From Panagrolaimus kolymaensis (taxonomy: Eukaryota > Nematoda > Chromadorea > Rhabditida > Panagrolaimidae): DNA of 64,000 nucleotides. Below the pieces are notes generated by a model that searched no databases, was not told where the DNA came from, and was given only the letters and a program-made list of their open reading frames with translations. Positions 37,831 to 48,512 of the stretch are shown here, piece by piece (position 1 is the first letter of the stretch; the number at the start of each line of letters is the position of its first letter). The stretch lies in assembly GCA_028622995.1 (NCBI GenBank), contig JAJQJQ010000125.1, positions 1 through 64,000 on the forward strand. The letters are read 5' to 3'. The translations under genes were made by a program, and so were the position numbers.

Positions 37831-38218
37831 TTTACAAAACTTTTTTATTTTTTGTAATTTGTTGATTTACTTCCAAATTGATGTGAGGTTGAAAAAGCCC
37901 ACTCTTTGGAATAAATCTACGAACCCAGGAAATTAAAATTTCATTTATAAAATTCCTTTCACTATAAATTAAAACTTCCTGAGTGAACTCTGCTTATAAC
38001 AATAATTTATAATTTTCATTTAAATAATGCCCGCTTTGGAATTCGAAAGAATTCCAAGAACCCGACATCCACACTGTTTATAAACCTTATTCTTTCATCC
38101 CACACAAAATGTGACTTAAATTACTCTTTCAACATTATTTCAGCTTACAACTTATAATTTTATTCAATTAAAATTATTTAATCTTAACCATTCTTTCTCT
38201 TTCCTTCTTTCCTCTCTT

Positions 38219-38228
38219 CATAAAAGGG
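38219..38228 (+). promoter_or_regulatory. Possible TATA-like element CATAAAAGGG
   Basis: A TATA-like word in the pseudo-LTR about 260 bp before the RT frame, preceded by a C/T-rich stretch. It is the best candidate I see for a core promoter, but in such AT-rich DNA the match is weak. Copies lie at 43235-43244 and 48251-48260. Confidence 0.2.
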
Positions 38229-38334
38229 CAATTCAAAAACCCTAAATCTGTACAATATATATTTAATAATTTCCTTCTTATTCTTTCTTCGAAATTAGTT
38301 ATAACTTACAAAATTATTCAAATATGGTTTATTA

Positions 38335-38470
38335 AACGGATTCAACGTGAACCGTTCAACTGCCTTTGAGTGATAAAAGTGGAGATCCGGACGGGAGGGA
38401 TCTGACCATGCTGCCAGCAGTTGTAAAAAATACGGTTTTCATGCCTGTACCGAGAGAGGCCGCTCTCTAA
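38335..38470 (+). promoter_or_regulatory. GC-rich hairpin leader ahead of the RT frame
   Basis: A GC-rich island in an otherwise AT-rich unit with three clear hairpins: AACGG-A-TTCA/TGAA-CCGTT (38335-38356), AGATCC/GGATCT (38383-38403) and AGAGAG-GCCG-CTCTCT (38453-38468). The island continues into the first ~20 codons of the RT frame. Likely a structured 5' leader; a role in initiation or RT recognition is inferred. Copies lie at 43351-43486 and 48367-48502, with a reverse copy at 33707-33842. Confidence 0.45.
38408..38470 (+). CDS. Short ATG frame (20 codons) upstream of the RT frame
   Basis: ATG in a good context (ACCATGC), with a second in-frame ATG at 38441, ending at TAA 38468-38470. 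It is out of frame with the RT by one base. It may be a regulatory upstream ORF or the true start of the RT joined by a frameshift or an unrecognised splice. Copies: 43424-43486, 48440-48502. Confidence 0.3.
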   Translation: MLPAVVKNTVFMPVPREAAL

Positions 38471-38480
38471 AACACATCTC

Positions 38481-41258
38481 GTGCCGTCTTGGTGGAGAAA
38501 CCGCCGCCAGGAGGGTCATCCCAATTGGTTTAAAAAAACTCTAATTTCGAAACCTTTTAACTTTTATAAAAATTACATAGCAACTATATCAAAGGAAAGA
38601 AGAAAAAGAATCATAAAACCATTTAAAACTACAGATCAAGAAGGATACAAGTGTAAAAAGAAAAACTGTAAAGTATGTCCTAGATTAAATAATCGTAATT
38701 TTGTTGAAAGCAGCGTAACTAAAGATAAATATTTAACCTGTAAAACCAATAAATTTAATTGCTGTTCAAATAATTTAGTTTATCTCTTAACTTGTAAAAT
38801 ATGCAAAAAGCAATATGTAGGAGAAACAAAAAGAAAATTAAAACAAAGAATTAGCGAACATTTAAATAACATCAAAAATGGAACTGAAAAAACTGTCTTA
38901 TGCCAACATTTTATAAATCATGAAAATAATGATTTTGAAATAGATGTCCTGGATAATATTGATTTAGAAGATAGACAAACTCGCTTAAATACCGAAGACA
39001 CATGGATCAGACTTTTAATGACTGCATATCCATATGGATTAAACGACAATATTAAGGCAATAGGAAACCTAACAAATTTATCTTTAATAAAAGAAAAATT
39101 AGATAAATTGCCATATTTTAATTTCAACTTTCCACGAATAAAAAACACAAGAGGCAATAACAGAAAACGAAAAAAGAAGTTAAATAATACTAGCTCAACC
39201 GAAATAAAAAATAAAATCATCACAGCTGAAACAAACGAATTATTCCAACTTTATTACAACACCTCCAAAAATATTAAAAATAAATTAACTAAAGACGAAA
39301 ATACTTTGACATTTAAAAAAAACGATTTAAAACTATTAAGTTTTAAAACTAATGATAAGAAATCTAGAATGGTAACAAATAATTTTCTAAACATAAGTCT
39401 AACTCATATCCATCCAGTCCTGGATAAAATTAAACTTGGAAAAATTTTAAACAAAATATTAAAAGAAAACCAAATAATATTACACGACAATGCTAAGTTC
39501 AGAATAATTAAAAAATGTCTGCCACCGATCAGTACTAAAGTTTTTAATTACAACCAATTTTTAAATAACCTCACTATAAATCAAGTTAAAGAAATCAACA
39601 CCTCTAAATGTATGTGTTCACCAGAACATCCATACTTTGATAACCACCATAAACATATCATAACGGGGGATATTAACTTTATAAAAAATCTTAATCTTAA
39701 AAAAACACTAAAAATGGGTACTAAATTTAGAGATATAAATATTGTAACAAAAAAAGAAATCGAAGAAGAAATAAATAAAGTCTTCTGCCAATTTCAAAAT
39801 AAACTAATTAAAAAATATAAAATCACTAACAAACAAGCCTTAAAATTGGAAAAACTTTGGAAAAAAGAAATAAAAAAACTCGCTAAATCTCTTTTCTTTA
39901 ACTTAAACAAAAATAAACCAATTTTCAACCAAAAAGCCAAAAAAGAACTTGAAAACATTAAAAAACATTTTATTATTACAACGGCCGATAAAGCAACAAA
40001 TAACTATGCATTTACTTGCAAAAAACTATACGTTGAAAGTCTGCAAAAAGAATTAGGATGGGATAAAGAAAATATTAAAGGTAATGACACTTATAAAATA
40101 AGCGAAATAAATTTAGACGAAGTTTATACAAAATGCTGCATACTTAACGAAAACAGAAAAATAAAAATGAATTGTGAAAAAGAAAAAGTTATTCCAAAAA
40201 TTTACGCAATACCCAAGTTGCATAAAACCCCAATAAAATTCAGATTTATTACAGGTGCAAGTAATAGCGGAATTAAAGAACTATCAAAAAAACTACAACA
40301 AATATTAAAACATTTTAAAAACCAATTAAAAAATTATTGCAAAGTTATTGAAAATAGGACAAGCTTAAAAAATTATTGGTCAATAAAAAACAGTCAAGAG
40401 TTCATTGAAAAAATAGAAAATTTAACAAAAAAAGATAATTTAAAATTATTTTGCGCTGATTTTAACAACTTATTTACTAATTTACCTCACACCGTTGTAA
40501 TTCAAAACATAAGCAACCTAATTGAATTATGCTTTAAAAACAGTAAAAAGGAATATTTAAAAGTTGGATATAATTACTGCCAATTCAGGGAAGCAAAAGA
40601 AAATGGGATGGAAAATTGCTTTACTAAAGAAGATATCATGGATTTACTAATTCAAACACTTGATAATAGCTATGCAAAATTCGCCACAATAATTTTTAAA
40701 CAAATCAATGGAATTCCACAAGGCAATAACGCTTCACCTGAAATTGCAGATTTAACTTTGACTATGATGGAATACAAATACTGTCATAATAAAGAAAACC
40801 AATTTTTTGTAAAAAATATTGCTCCATCCAGATACATGGACGACATAATTGTAATCAACCATAAAAATATCGACTTTCAAAAAATTGCCAATAATATTTA
40901 CCATGAAAGTTTAACACTCGAAACTACACATGAATCCGAATTTAAAACAAATTACCTCGATATTACGGTTGAATTAAATCAAGGAATCAACTACAATTTA
41001 TATAATAAAACTGACGCATACACCTTTGACGTGCTTAGATACTCAAATTATCGCTCAAATATTCCTACAGTTTATAAACATAACATAATTGAGGGAGAAA
41101 CATTAAGAACAGCGAGAGTTTCAAGCAATAAACATAACTTTAAAAACGCCTATGAAAATCTAGAAAACCTACTGATACGCAATAATTACCATAAAGAAAC
41201 AATCAAAAAACACAAGAATAAAGTTCTAAACAAACACAAATACTTTAACTTCATTTAA
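38481..41258 (+). CDS. Naiad-type PLE polyprotein: N-terminal GIY-YIG nuclease + CxC + reverse transcriptase, unit 1
   Basis: 925 codons. The nuclease spans about 95-190, with VYL (100-102) and YVG (112-114), R123, and the PLE-type ligands C105, C108, H127 and H143 or H147; an earlier Cys cluster lies at 58-66. The CxC motif is C377-M-C379. The RT has an ADK segment (502-504), PKIYAIPKLHK (572-582), motif A with catalytic D660 (ADFNNLFTNLP), motif B GIPQGNNASP (744-753) and motif C YMDD (785-788). The protein would nick DNA and copy its RNA by target-primed reverse transcription. The frame is open from 38427 but has no in-frame ATG before residue 180; 38481 is a GTG, so the real start is unknown (CTG at 38445, a frameshift from the 38408 ATG, or splicing). 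No in-frame stops. Confidence 0.88.
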   Translation: MPSWWRNRRQEGHPNWFKKTLISKPFNFYKNYIATISKERRKRIIKPFKTTDQEGYKCKKKNCKVCPRLNNRNFVESSVTKDKYLTCKTNKFNCCSNNLVYLLTCKICKKQYVGETKRKLKQRISEHLNNIKNGTEKTVLCQHFINHENNDFEIDVLDNIDLEDRQTRLNTEDTWIRLLMTAYPYGLNDNIKAIGNLTNLSLIKEKLDKLPYFNFNFPRIKNTRGNNRKRKKKLNNTSSTEIKNKIITAETNELFQLYYNTSKNIKNKLTKDENTLTFKKNDLKLLSFKTNDKKSRMVTNNFLNISLTHIHPVLDKIKLGKILNKILKENQIILHDNAKFRIIKKCLPPISTKVFNYNQFLNNLTINQVKEINTSKCMCSPEHPYFDNHHKHIITGDINFIKNLNLKKTLKMGTKFRDINIVTKKEIEEEINKVFCQFQNKLIKKYKITNKQALKLEKLWKKEIKKLAKSLFFNLNKNKPIFNQKAKKELENIKKHFIITTADKATNNYAFTCKKLYVESLQKELGWDKENIKGNDTYKISEINLDEVYTKCCILNENRKIKMNCEKEKVIPKIYAIPKLHKTPIKFRFITGASNSGIKELSKKLQQILKHFKNQLKNYCKVIENRTSLKNYWSIKNSQEFIEKIENLTKKDNLKLFCADFNNLFTNLPHTVVIQNISNLIELCFKNSKKEYLKVGYNYCQFREAKENGMENCFTKEDIMDLLIQTLDNSYAKFATIIFKQINGIPQGNNASPEIADLTLTMMEYKYCHNKENQFFVKNIAPSRYMDDIIVINHKNIDFQKIANNIYHESLTLETTHESEFKTNYLDITVELNQGINYNLYNKTDAYTFDVLRYSNYRSNIPTVYKHNIIEGETLRTARVSSNKHNFKNAYENLENLLIRNNYHKETIKKHKNKVLNKHKYFNFI

Positions 41259-41304
41259 CTGAACAAATAAGAAATACAAAAAGTTACATAAGTTTATTTG
41301 AATA

Positions 41305-42059
41305 TTACTTACAAAGACAAAATATACAAAACAAGATAAAATGCATTAAACAAAAGTTAAAATTTACAATTAGATCTTTAACAATATCAAAAGTTTTAGG
41401 TTCATCAGCTCCTACTTTAATTGTATTACCTTTAAGCAGAACAAAAGGTACAGCATTAATCTTCTTTTGATGCAGCATATCCTTGAACATAGCGATCAAT
41501 TCTTGCTTGATAATTAATCCAATCTTCCGTTTCTTCATTGAACTATTTGATAAACATCGTTGAACATCAATTCGACCATTAACTTTAAACAGCTTTGGCT
41601 TGAACGTTTTCAGGCGATGAAGTGAATCCATAACATTATTAACCAATAGCGAGCCAAGTTTAACTTTAATGAATTTCTTTTCAGTTTTACCAAGATATTC
41701 TGGAGATCCAACAGCGGTTGATGAATAATTTTTATCCAAAATATGATCCAGTAATTCAAACACGCCATTGAGCAATAATTTACGATTATCCTTTCTATTG
41801 TTTGTAAGTGCAAAATCAACATTGTAAATCATCAAAAATTCTTTTGAATTATCTGCATCCAATCGATGAACAACGGGAGCCAATACATTAACAACTGAAG
41901 ACAATTTATCAATTTGATCCTAAAAAACAAAAAGTAAAAAGATGAGAAAATTATATAAATTATAAAACATACCTGCAAGTCCAAATTAGGCATTTTGGCT
42001 CCTGAATGCATTCCTTCATCACCATTAATATCACGTTCAATTGGTCGCTTCTGTGGCAT
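41305..42059 (-). CDS. Antisense coiled-coil/RRM-like gene, copy 2
   Basis: join(41973-42059, 41305-41903). The exon 2 boundary is at 41919 if counted from the splice acceptor, so the exact join is 41973-42059 and 41305-41919 with intron 41920-41972. The protein is the same as copy 1. It carries the one base difference I noticed between units, at 41653 (G instead of A on +), which is a silent third-position change in a Gly codon. Convergent with the RT frame ending at 41258. Confidence 0.6.
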
Positions 42060-43496
42060 TTCTTGAATTAGCTTTAGAATTCTAACAATTATTGGATGAT
42101 ACTAAACATTGCTTCAAAACAACAACGATAAAATATTATTGCTCTTATGCATATAAAGCCAAAATAACCACTTCCTTTTTTCAATCTTCAAAAAATTTAT
42201 TTTTTCTCTAATTTCTTTTTCCCTTTTTTTCAACTTTCATCATCGCTCAACTAAACTCTTTAATTTTATTATAATTTTATTTCAAACCTTAGACCATCGA
42301 ACTCTACTGATGAGGCCCAACGATGCAGGTTTCCTTTTCAAACAAATGTAAAATACAAATTTACTTTTATAATTAGGATGTTTAGGGTTCAGGGCCGAAA
42401 CATCCAAAAATAATAAAACCATAAAAATTCAATCTTAAAGATCTCGCTTTAATGTGTTTTTTTTAAGTTGAATTTTATTTATTTCCAATGTCATTAAACT
42501 AAGTTATTGCATTAGCAAAGCTTAGCTAACAACCTTAATGCTGTTATGACATTCATTCATTTATATTTTTTGATTTTTTTAACATTCAAAAATCAATAAA
42601 TCAAAAAAATTCAATCTTAAAGATCTCGCTTTAAAGTGATTTTTTTTAAGTTGAATTTTATTTATTCACAATGTCATTAAACTAAGTTATTGCATTAGCA
42701 AAGCTTAGCTAACAGCCTTAATGCTGTTGTGACATTTATTTACAATTTTGATTTTTGATTTTATTTCTTTAACTATCATAACCTAAAGTCTTCAAGTAAT
42801 TGCTTTTAATGCAATTCTTGCACAACCTTAATGTTGTGTTGACTTTTTTACAAAACTTTTTTATTTTTTGTAATTTGTTGATTTACTTCCAAATTGATGT
42901 GAGGTTGAAAAAGCCCACTCTTTGGAATAAATCTACGAACCCAGGAAATTAAAATTTCATTTATAAAATTCCTTTCACTATAAATTAAAACTTCCTGAGT
43001 GAACTCTGCTTATAACAATAATTTATAATTTTCATTTAAATAATGCCCGCTTTGGAATTCGAAAGAATTCCAAGAACCCGACATCCACACTGTTTATAAA
43101 CCTTATTCTTTCATCCCACACAAAATGTGACTTAAATTACTCTTTCAACATTATTTCAGCTTACAACTTATAATTTTATTCAATTAAAATTATTTAATCT
43201 TAACCATTCTTTCTCTTTCCTTCTTTCCTCTCTTCATAAAAGGGCAATTCAAAAACCCTAAATCTGTACAATATATATTTAATAATTTCCTTCTTATTCT
43301 TTCTTCGAAATTAGTTATAACTTACAAAATTATTCAAATATGGTTTATTAAACGGATTCAACGTGAACCGTTCAACTGCCTTTGAGTGATAAAAGTGGAG
43401 ATCCGGACGGGAGGGATCTGACCATGCTGCCAGCAGTTGTAAAAAATACGGTTTTCATGCCTGTACCGAGAGAGGCCGCTCTCTAAAACACATCTC
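42060..43496 (+). repeat. Pseudo-LTR/intergenic region of unit 2
   Basis: Copy of 37044-38480 at +5016 with the same hammerhead parts, duplication, three folds and GC-rich leader. No long ORF. Confidence 0.85.
42299..42405 (+). ncRNA. Permuted hammerhead candidate, unit 2
   Basis: Same segments as unit 1 at +5016: A at 42299-42318, B at 42376-42390, C at 42392-42405. In a multimeric transcript, segment B of unit 1 (37360-37374) could pair with A and C here in canonical nested (type III) order. Confidence 0.58.
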
Positions 43497-46274
43497 GTGC
43501 CGTCTTGGTGGAGAAACCGCCGCCAGGAGGGTCATCCCAATTGGTTTAAAAAAACTCTAATTTCGAAACCTTTTAACTTTTATAAAAATTACATAGCAAC
43601 TATATCAAAGGAAAGAAGAAAAAGAATCATAAAACCATTTAAAACTACAGATCAAGAAGGATACAAGTGTAAAAAGAAAAACTGTAAAGTATGTCCTAGA
43701 TTAAATAATCGTAATTTTGTTGAAAGCAGCGTAACTAAAGATAAATATTTAACCTGTAAAACCAATAAATTTAATTGCTGTTCAAATAATTTAGTTTATC
43801 TCTTAACTTGTAAAATATGCAAAAAGCAATATGTAGGAGAAACAAAAAGAAAATTAAAACAAAGAATTAGCGAACATTTAAATAACATCAAAAATGGAAC
43901 TGAAAAAACTGTCTTATGCCAACATTTTATAAATCATGAAAATAATGATTTTGAAATAGATGTCCTGGATAATATTGATTTAGAAGATAGACAAACTCGC
44001 TTAAATACCGAAGACACATGGATCAGACTTTTAATGACTGCATATCCATATGGATTAAACGACAATATTAAGGCAATAGGAAACCTAACAAATTTATCTT
44101 TAATAAAAGAAAAATTAGATAAATTGCCATATTTTAATTTCAACTTTCCACGAATAAAAAACACAAGAGGCAATAACAGAAAACGAAAAAAGAAGTTAAA
44201 TAATACTAGCTCAACCGAAATAAAAAATAAAATCATCACAGCTGAAACAAACGAATTATTCCAACTTTATTACAACACCTCCAAAAATATTAAAAATAAA
44301 TTAACTAAAGACGAAAATACTTTGACATTTAAAAAAAACGATTTAAAACTATTAAGTTTTAAAACTAATGATAAGAAATCTAGAATGGTAACAAATAATT
44401 TTCTAAACATAAGTCTAACTCATATCCATCCAGTCCTGGATAAAATTAAACTTGGAAAAATTTTAAACAAAATATTAAAAGAAAACCAAATAATATTACA
44501 CGACAATGCTAAGTTCAGAATAATTAAAAAATGTCTGCCACCGATCAGTACTAAAGTTTTTAATTACAACCAATTTTTAAATAACCTCACTATAAATCAA
44601 GTTAAAGAAATCAACACCTCTAAATGTATGTGTTCACCAGAACATCCATACTTTGATAACCACCATAAACATATCATAACGGGGGATATTAACTTTATAA
44701 AAAATCTTAATCTTAAAAAAACACTAAAAATGGGTACTAAATTTAGAGATATAAATATTGTAACAAAAAAAGAAATCGAAGAAGAAATAAATAAAGTCTT
44801 CTGCCAATTTCAAAATAAACTAATTAAAAAATATAAAATCACTAACAAACAAGCCTTAAAATTGGAAAAACTTTGGAAAAAAGAAATAAAAAAACTCGCT
44901 AAATCTCTTTTCTTTAACTTAAACAAAAATAAACCAATTTTCAACCAAAAAGCCAAAAAAGAACTTGAAAACATTAAAAAACATTTTATTATTACAACGG
45001 CCGATAAAGCAACAAATAACTATGCATTTACTTGCAAAAAACTATACGTTGAAAGTCTGCAAAAAGAATTAGGATGGGATAAAGAAAATATTAAAGGTAA
45101 TGACACTTATAAAATAAGCGAAATAAATTTAGACGAAGTTTATACAAAATGCTGCATACTTAACGAAAACAGAAAAATAAAAATGAATTGTGAAAAAGAA
45201 AAAGTTATTCCAAAAATTTACGCAATACCCAAGTTGCATAAAACCCCAATAAAATTCAGATTTATTACAGGTGCAAGTAATAGCGGAATTAAAGAACTAT
45301 CAAAAAAACTACAACAAATATTAAAACATTTTAAAAACCAATTAAAAAATTATTGCAAAGTTATTGAAAATAGGACAAGCTTAAAAAATTATTGGTCAAT
45401 AAAAAACAGTCAAGAGTTCATTGAAAAAATAGAAAATTTAACAAAAAAAGATAATTTAAAATTATTTTGCGCTGATTTTAACAACTTATTTACTAATTTA
45501 CCTCACACCGTTGTAATTCAAAACATAAGCAACCTAATTGAATTATGCTTTAAAAACAGTAAAAAGGAATATTTAAAAGTTGGATATAATTACTGCCAAT
45601 TCAGGGAAGCAAAAGAAAATGGGATGGAAAATTGCTTTACTAAAGAAGATATCATGGATTTACTAATTCAAACACTTGATAATAGCTATGCAAAATTCGC
45701 CACAATAATTTTTAAACAAATCAATGGAATTCCACAAGGCAATAACGCTTCACCTGAAATTGCAGATTTAACTTTGACTATGATGGAATACAAATACTGT
45801 CATAATAAAGAAAACCAATTTTTTGTAAAAAATATTGCTCCATCCAGATACATGGACGACATAATTGTAATCAACCATAAAAATATCGACTTTCAAAAAA
45901 TTGCCAATAATATTTACCATGAAAGTTTAACACTCGAAACTACACATGAATCCGAATTTAAAACAAATTACCTCGATATTACGGTTGAATTAAATCAAGG
46001 AATCAACTACAATTTATATAATAAAACTGACGCATACACCTTTGACGTGCTTAGATACTCAAATTATCGCTCAAATATTCCTACAGTTTATAAACATAAC
46101 ATAATTGAGGGAGAAACATTAAGAACAGCGAGAGTTTCAAGCAATAAACATAACTTTAAAAACGCCTATGAAAATCTAGAAAACCTACTGATACGCAATA
46201 ATTACCATAAAGAAACAATCAAAAAACACAAGAATAAAGTTCTAAACAAACACAAATACTTTAACTTCATTTAA
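43497..46274 (+). CDS. Naiad-type GIY-YIG/RT polyprotein, unit 2
   Basis: Identical at the protein level to unit 1 over all 925 residues: the GIY-YIG nuclease with its CCHH-type ligands, the CxC at 377-379 and RT motifs A, B and C are all intact. The same start problem applies: the frame is open upstream from an in-frame TAA at 43440-43442 and has no ATG. Protein identity across three units implies recent amplification or conversion rather than independent old insertions. Confidence 0.88.
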   Translation: MPSWWRNRRQEGHPNWFKKTLISKPFNFYKNYIATISKERRKRIIKPFKTTDQEGYKCKKKNCKVCPRLNNRNFVESSVTKDKYLTCKTNKFNCCSNNLVYLLTCKICKKQYVGETKRKLKQRISEHLNNIKNGTEKTVLCQHFINHENNDFEIDVLDNIDLEDRQTRLNTEDTWIRLLMTAYPYGLNDNIKAIGNLTNLSLIKEKLDKLPYFNFNFPRIKNTRGNNRKRKKKLNNTSSTEIKNKIITAETNELFQLYYNTSKNIKNKLTKDENTLTFKKNDLKLLSFKTNDKKSRMVTNNFLNISLTHIHPVLDKIKLGKILNKILKENQIILHDNAKFRIIKKCLPPISTKVFNYNQFLNNLTINQVKEINTSKCMCSPEHPYFDNHHKHIITGDINFIKNLNLKKTLKMGTKFRDINIVTKKEIEEEINKVFCQFQNKLIKKYKITNKQALKLEKLWKKEIKKLAKSLFFNLNKNKPIFNQKAKKELENIKKHFIITTADKATNNYAFTCKKLYVESLQKELGWDKENIKGNDTYKISEINLDEVYTKCCILNENRKIKMNCEKEKVIPKIYAIPKLHKTPIKFRFITGASNSGIKELSKKLQQILKHFKNQLKNYCKVIENRTSLKNYWSIKNSQEFIEKIENLTKKDNLKLFCADFNNLFTNLPHTVVIQNISNLIELCFKNSKKEYLKVGYNYCQFREAKENGMENCFTKEDIMDLLIQTLDNSYAKFATIIFKQINGIPQGNNASPEIADLTLTMMEYKYCHNKENQFFVKNIAPSRYMDDIIVINHKNIDFQKIANNIYHESLTLETTHESEFKTNYLDITVELNQGINYNLYNKTDAYTFDVLRYSNYRSNIPTVYKHNIIEGETLRTARVSSNKHNFKNAYENLENLLIRNNYHKETIKKHKNKVLNKHKYFNFI

Positions 46275-46320
46275 CTGAACAAATAAGAAATACAAAAAGT
46301 TACATAAGTTTATTTGAATA

Positions 46321-47075
46321 TTACTTACAAAGACAAAATATACAAAACAAGATAAAATGCATTAAACAAAAGTTAAAATTTACAATTAGATCTTTAACAA
46401 TATCAAAAGTTTTAGGTTCATCAGCTCCTACTTTAATTGTATTACCTTTAAGCAGAACAAAAGGTACAGCATTAATCTTCTTTTGATGCAGCATATCCTT
46501 GAACATAGCGATCAATTCTTGCTTGATAATTAATCCAATCTTCCGTTTCTTCATTGAACTATTTGATAAACATCGTTGAACATCAATTCGACCATTAACT
46601 TTAAACAGCTTTGGCTTGAACGTTTTCAGGCGATGAAGTGAATCCATAACATTATTAACCAATAGCGAACCAAGTTTAACTTTAATGAATTTCTTTTCAG
46701 TTTTACCAAGATATTCTGGAGATCCAACAGCGGTTGATGAATAATTTTTATCCAAAATATGATCCAGTAATTCAAACACGCCATTGAGCAATAATTTACG
46801 ATTATCCTTTCTATTGTTTGTAAGTGCAAAATCAACATTGTAAATCATCAAAAATTCTTTTGAATTATCTGCATCCAATCGATGAACAACGGGAGCCAAT
46901 ACATTAACAACTGAAGACAATTTATCAATTTGATCCTAAAAAACAAAAAGTAAAAAGATGAGAAAATTATATAAATTATAAAACATACCTGCAAGTCCAA
47001 ATTAGGCATTTTGGCTCCTGAATGCATTCCTTCATCACCATTAATATCACGTTCAATTGGTCGCTTCTGTGGCAT
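46321..47075 (-). CDS. Antisense coiled-coil/RRM-like gene, copy 3
   Basis: join(46989-47075, 46321-46935) with intron 46936-46988. Identical protein to copy 1. The frame is preserved in all four copies across the array, as is the RT frame, though the copies are too young for this to prove selection. Confidence 0.6.
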
Positions 47076-48512
47076 TTCTTGAATTAGCTTTAGAATTCTA
47101 ACAATTATTGGATGATACTAAACATTGCTTCAAAACAACAACGATAAAATATTATTGCTCTTATGCATATAAAGCCAAAATAACCACTTCCTTTTTTCAA
47201 TCTTCAAAAAATTTATTTTTTCTCTAATTTCTTTTTCCCTTTTTTTCAACTTTCATCATCGCTCAACTAAACTCTTTAATTTTATTATAATTTTATTTCA
47301 AACCTTAGACCATCGAACTCTACTGATGAGGCCCAACGATGCAGGTTTCCTTTTCAAACAAATGTAAAATACAAATTTACTTTTATAATTAGGATGTTTA
47401 GGGTTCAGGGCCGAAACATCCAAAAATAATAAAACCATAAAAATTCAATCTTAAAGATCTCGCTTTAATGTGTTTTTTTTAAGTTGAATTTTATTTATTT
47501 CCAATGTCATTAAACTAAGTTATTGCATTAGCAAAGCTTAGCTAACAACCTTAATGCTGTTATGACATTCATTCATTTATATTTTTTGATTTTTTTAACA
47601 TTCAAAAATCAATAAATCAAAAAAATTCAATCTTAAAGATCTCGCTTTAAAGTGATTTTTTTTAAGTTGAATTTTATTTATTCACAATGTCATTAAACTA
47701 AGTTATTGCATTAGCAAAGCTTAGCTAACAGCCTTAATGCTGTTGTGACATTTATTTACAATTTTGATTTTTGATTTTATTTCTTTAACTATCATAACCT
47801 AAAGTCTTCAAGTAATTGCTTTTAATGCAATTCTTGCACAACCTTAATGTTGTGTTGACTTTTTTACAAAACTTTTTTATTTTTTGTAATTTGTTGATTT
47901 ACTTCCAAATTGATGTGAGGTTGAAAAAGCCCACTCTTTGGAATAAATCTACGAACCCAGGAAATTAAAATTTCATTTATAAAATTCCTTTCACTATAAA
48001 TTAAAACTTCCTGAGTGAACTCTGCTTATAACAATAATTTATAATTTTCATTTAAATAATGCCCGCTTTGGAATTCGAAAGAATTCCAAGAACCCGACAT
48101 CCACACTGTTTATAAACCTTATTCTTTCATCCCACACAAAATGTGACTTAAATTACTCTTTCAACATTATTTCAGCTTACAACTTATAATTTTATTCAAT
48201 TAAAATTATTTAATCTTAACCATTCTTTCTCTTTCCTTCTTTCCTCTCTTCATAAAAGGGCAATTCAAAAACCCTAAATCTGTACAATATATATTTAATA
48301 ATTTCCTTCTTATTCTTTCTTCGAAATTAGTTATAACTTACAAAATTATTCAAATATGGTTTATTAAACGGATTCAACGTGAACCGTTCAACTGCCTTTG
48401 AGTGATAAAAGTGGAGATCCGGACGGGAGGGATCTGACCATGCTGCCAGCAGTTGTAAAAAATACGGTTTTCATGCCTGTACCGAGAGAGGCCGCTCTCT
48501 AAAACACATCTC
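47076..48512 (+). repeat. Pseudo-LTR/intergenic region of unit 3
   Basis: Copy of 37044-38480 at +10032 with all the same internal elements. Confidence 0.85.
47315..47421 (+). ncRNA. Permuted hammerhead candidate, unit 3
   Basis: Same three segments and pairings as unit 1, at +10032. Confidence 0.58.

Larger units (their letters stand above)
37044..38480 (+). repeat. Pseudo-LTR/intergenic region of unit 1
   Basis: 1.4 kb without a long ORF between the antisense gene start and the RT frame. In order it holds an A/T-rich presumed promoter side of the antisense gene (37044-37282), the hammerhead parts (37283-37389), a ~180-bp tandem duplication (37411-37740), three three-way-junction folds (37471-37830), a hairpin with arms TTACAAAA/TTTTGTAA (37832-37857), a C/T-rich stretch (about 38180-38300), and a GC-rich hairpin leader (38335-38470). 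Identical copies lie at 42060-43496 and 47076-48512, with a cut-off copy at 52092-52902. Confidence 0.85.
37565..38502 (+). repeat. Direct-orientation partner of the 938-bp inverted segment
   Basis: This stretch of unit 1 is the mirror of 33675-34612. The two arms are separated by 2952 bp holding the truncated RT and the first antisense gene. A transcript crossing both could form a long duplex. Confidence 0.93.

Noticed and set aside
38335..38520. GC-rich island as an rRNA, tRNA or spliced-leader gene
   Set aside because: No recognisable 5S, tRNA boxes or Sm-site pattern; the hairpins alone do not identify an RNA family.
38918..39223. 101-codon minus-strand frame inside the GIY-YIG region (also 43934-44239 and 48950-49255)
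   Set aside because: Lies wholly opposite the nuclease domain; hydrophobic low-complexity composition is what A-rich sense codons give in reverse. Treated as a shadow.
37044..43496. LTR retrotransposon with long direct repeats
   Set aside because: The direct repeats are simply the tandem copies of a 5016-bp unit. The protein has PLE RT and GIY-YIG motifs, and no integrase, protease or RNase H was seen.
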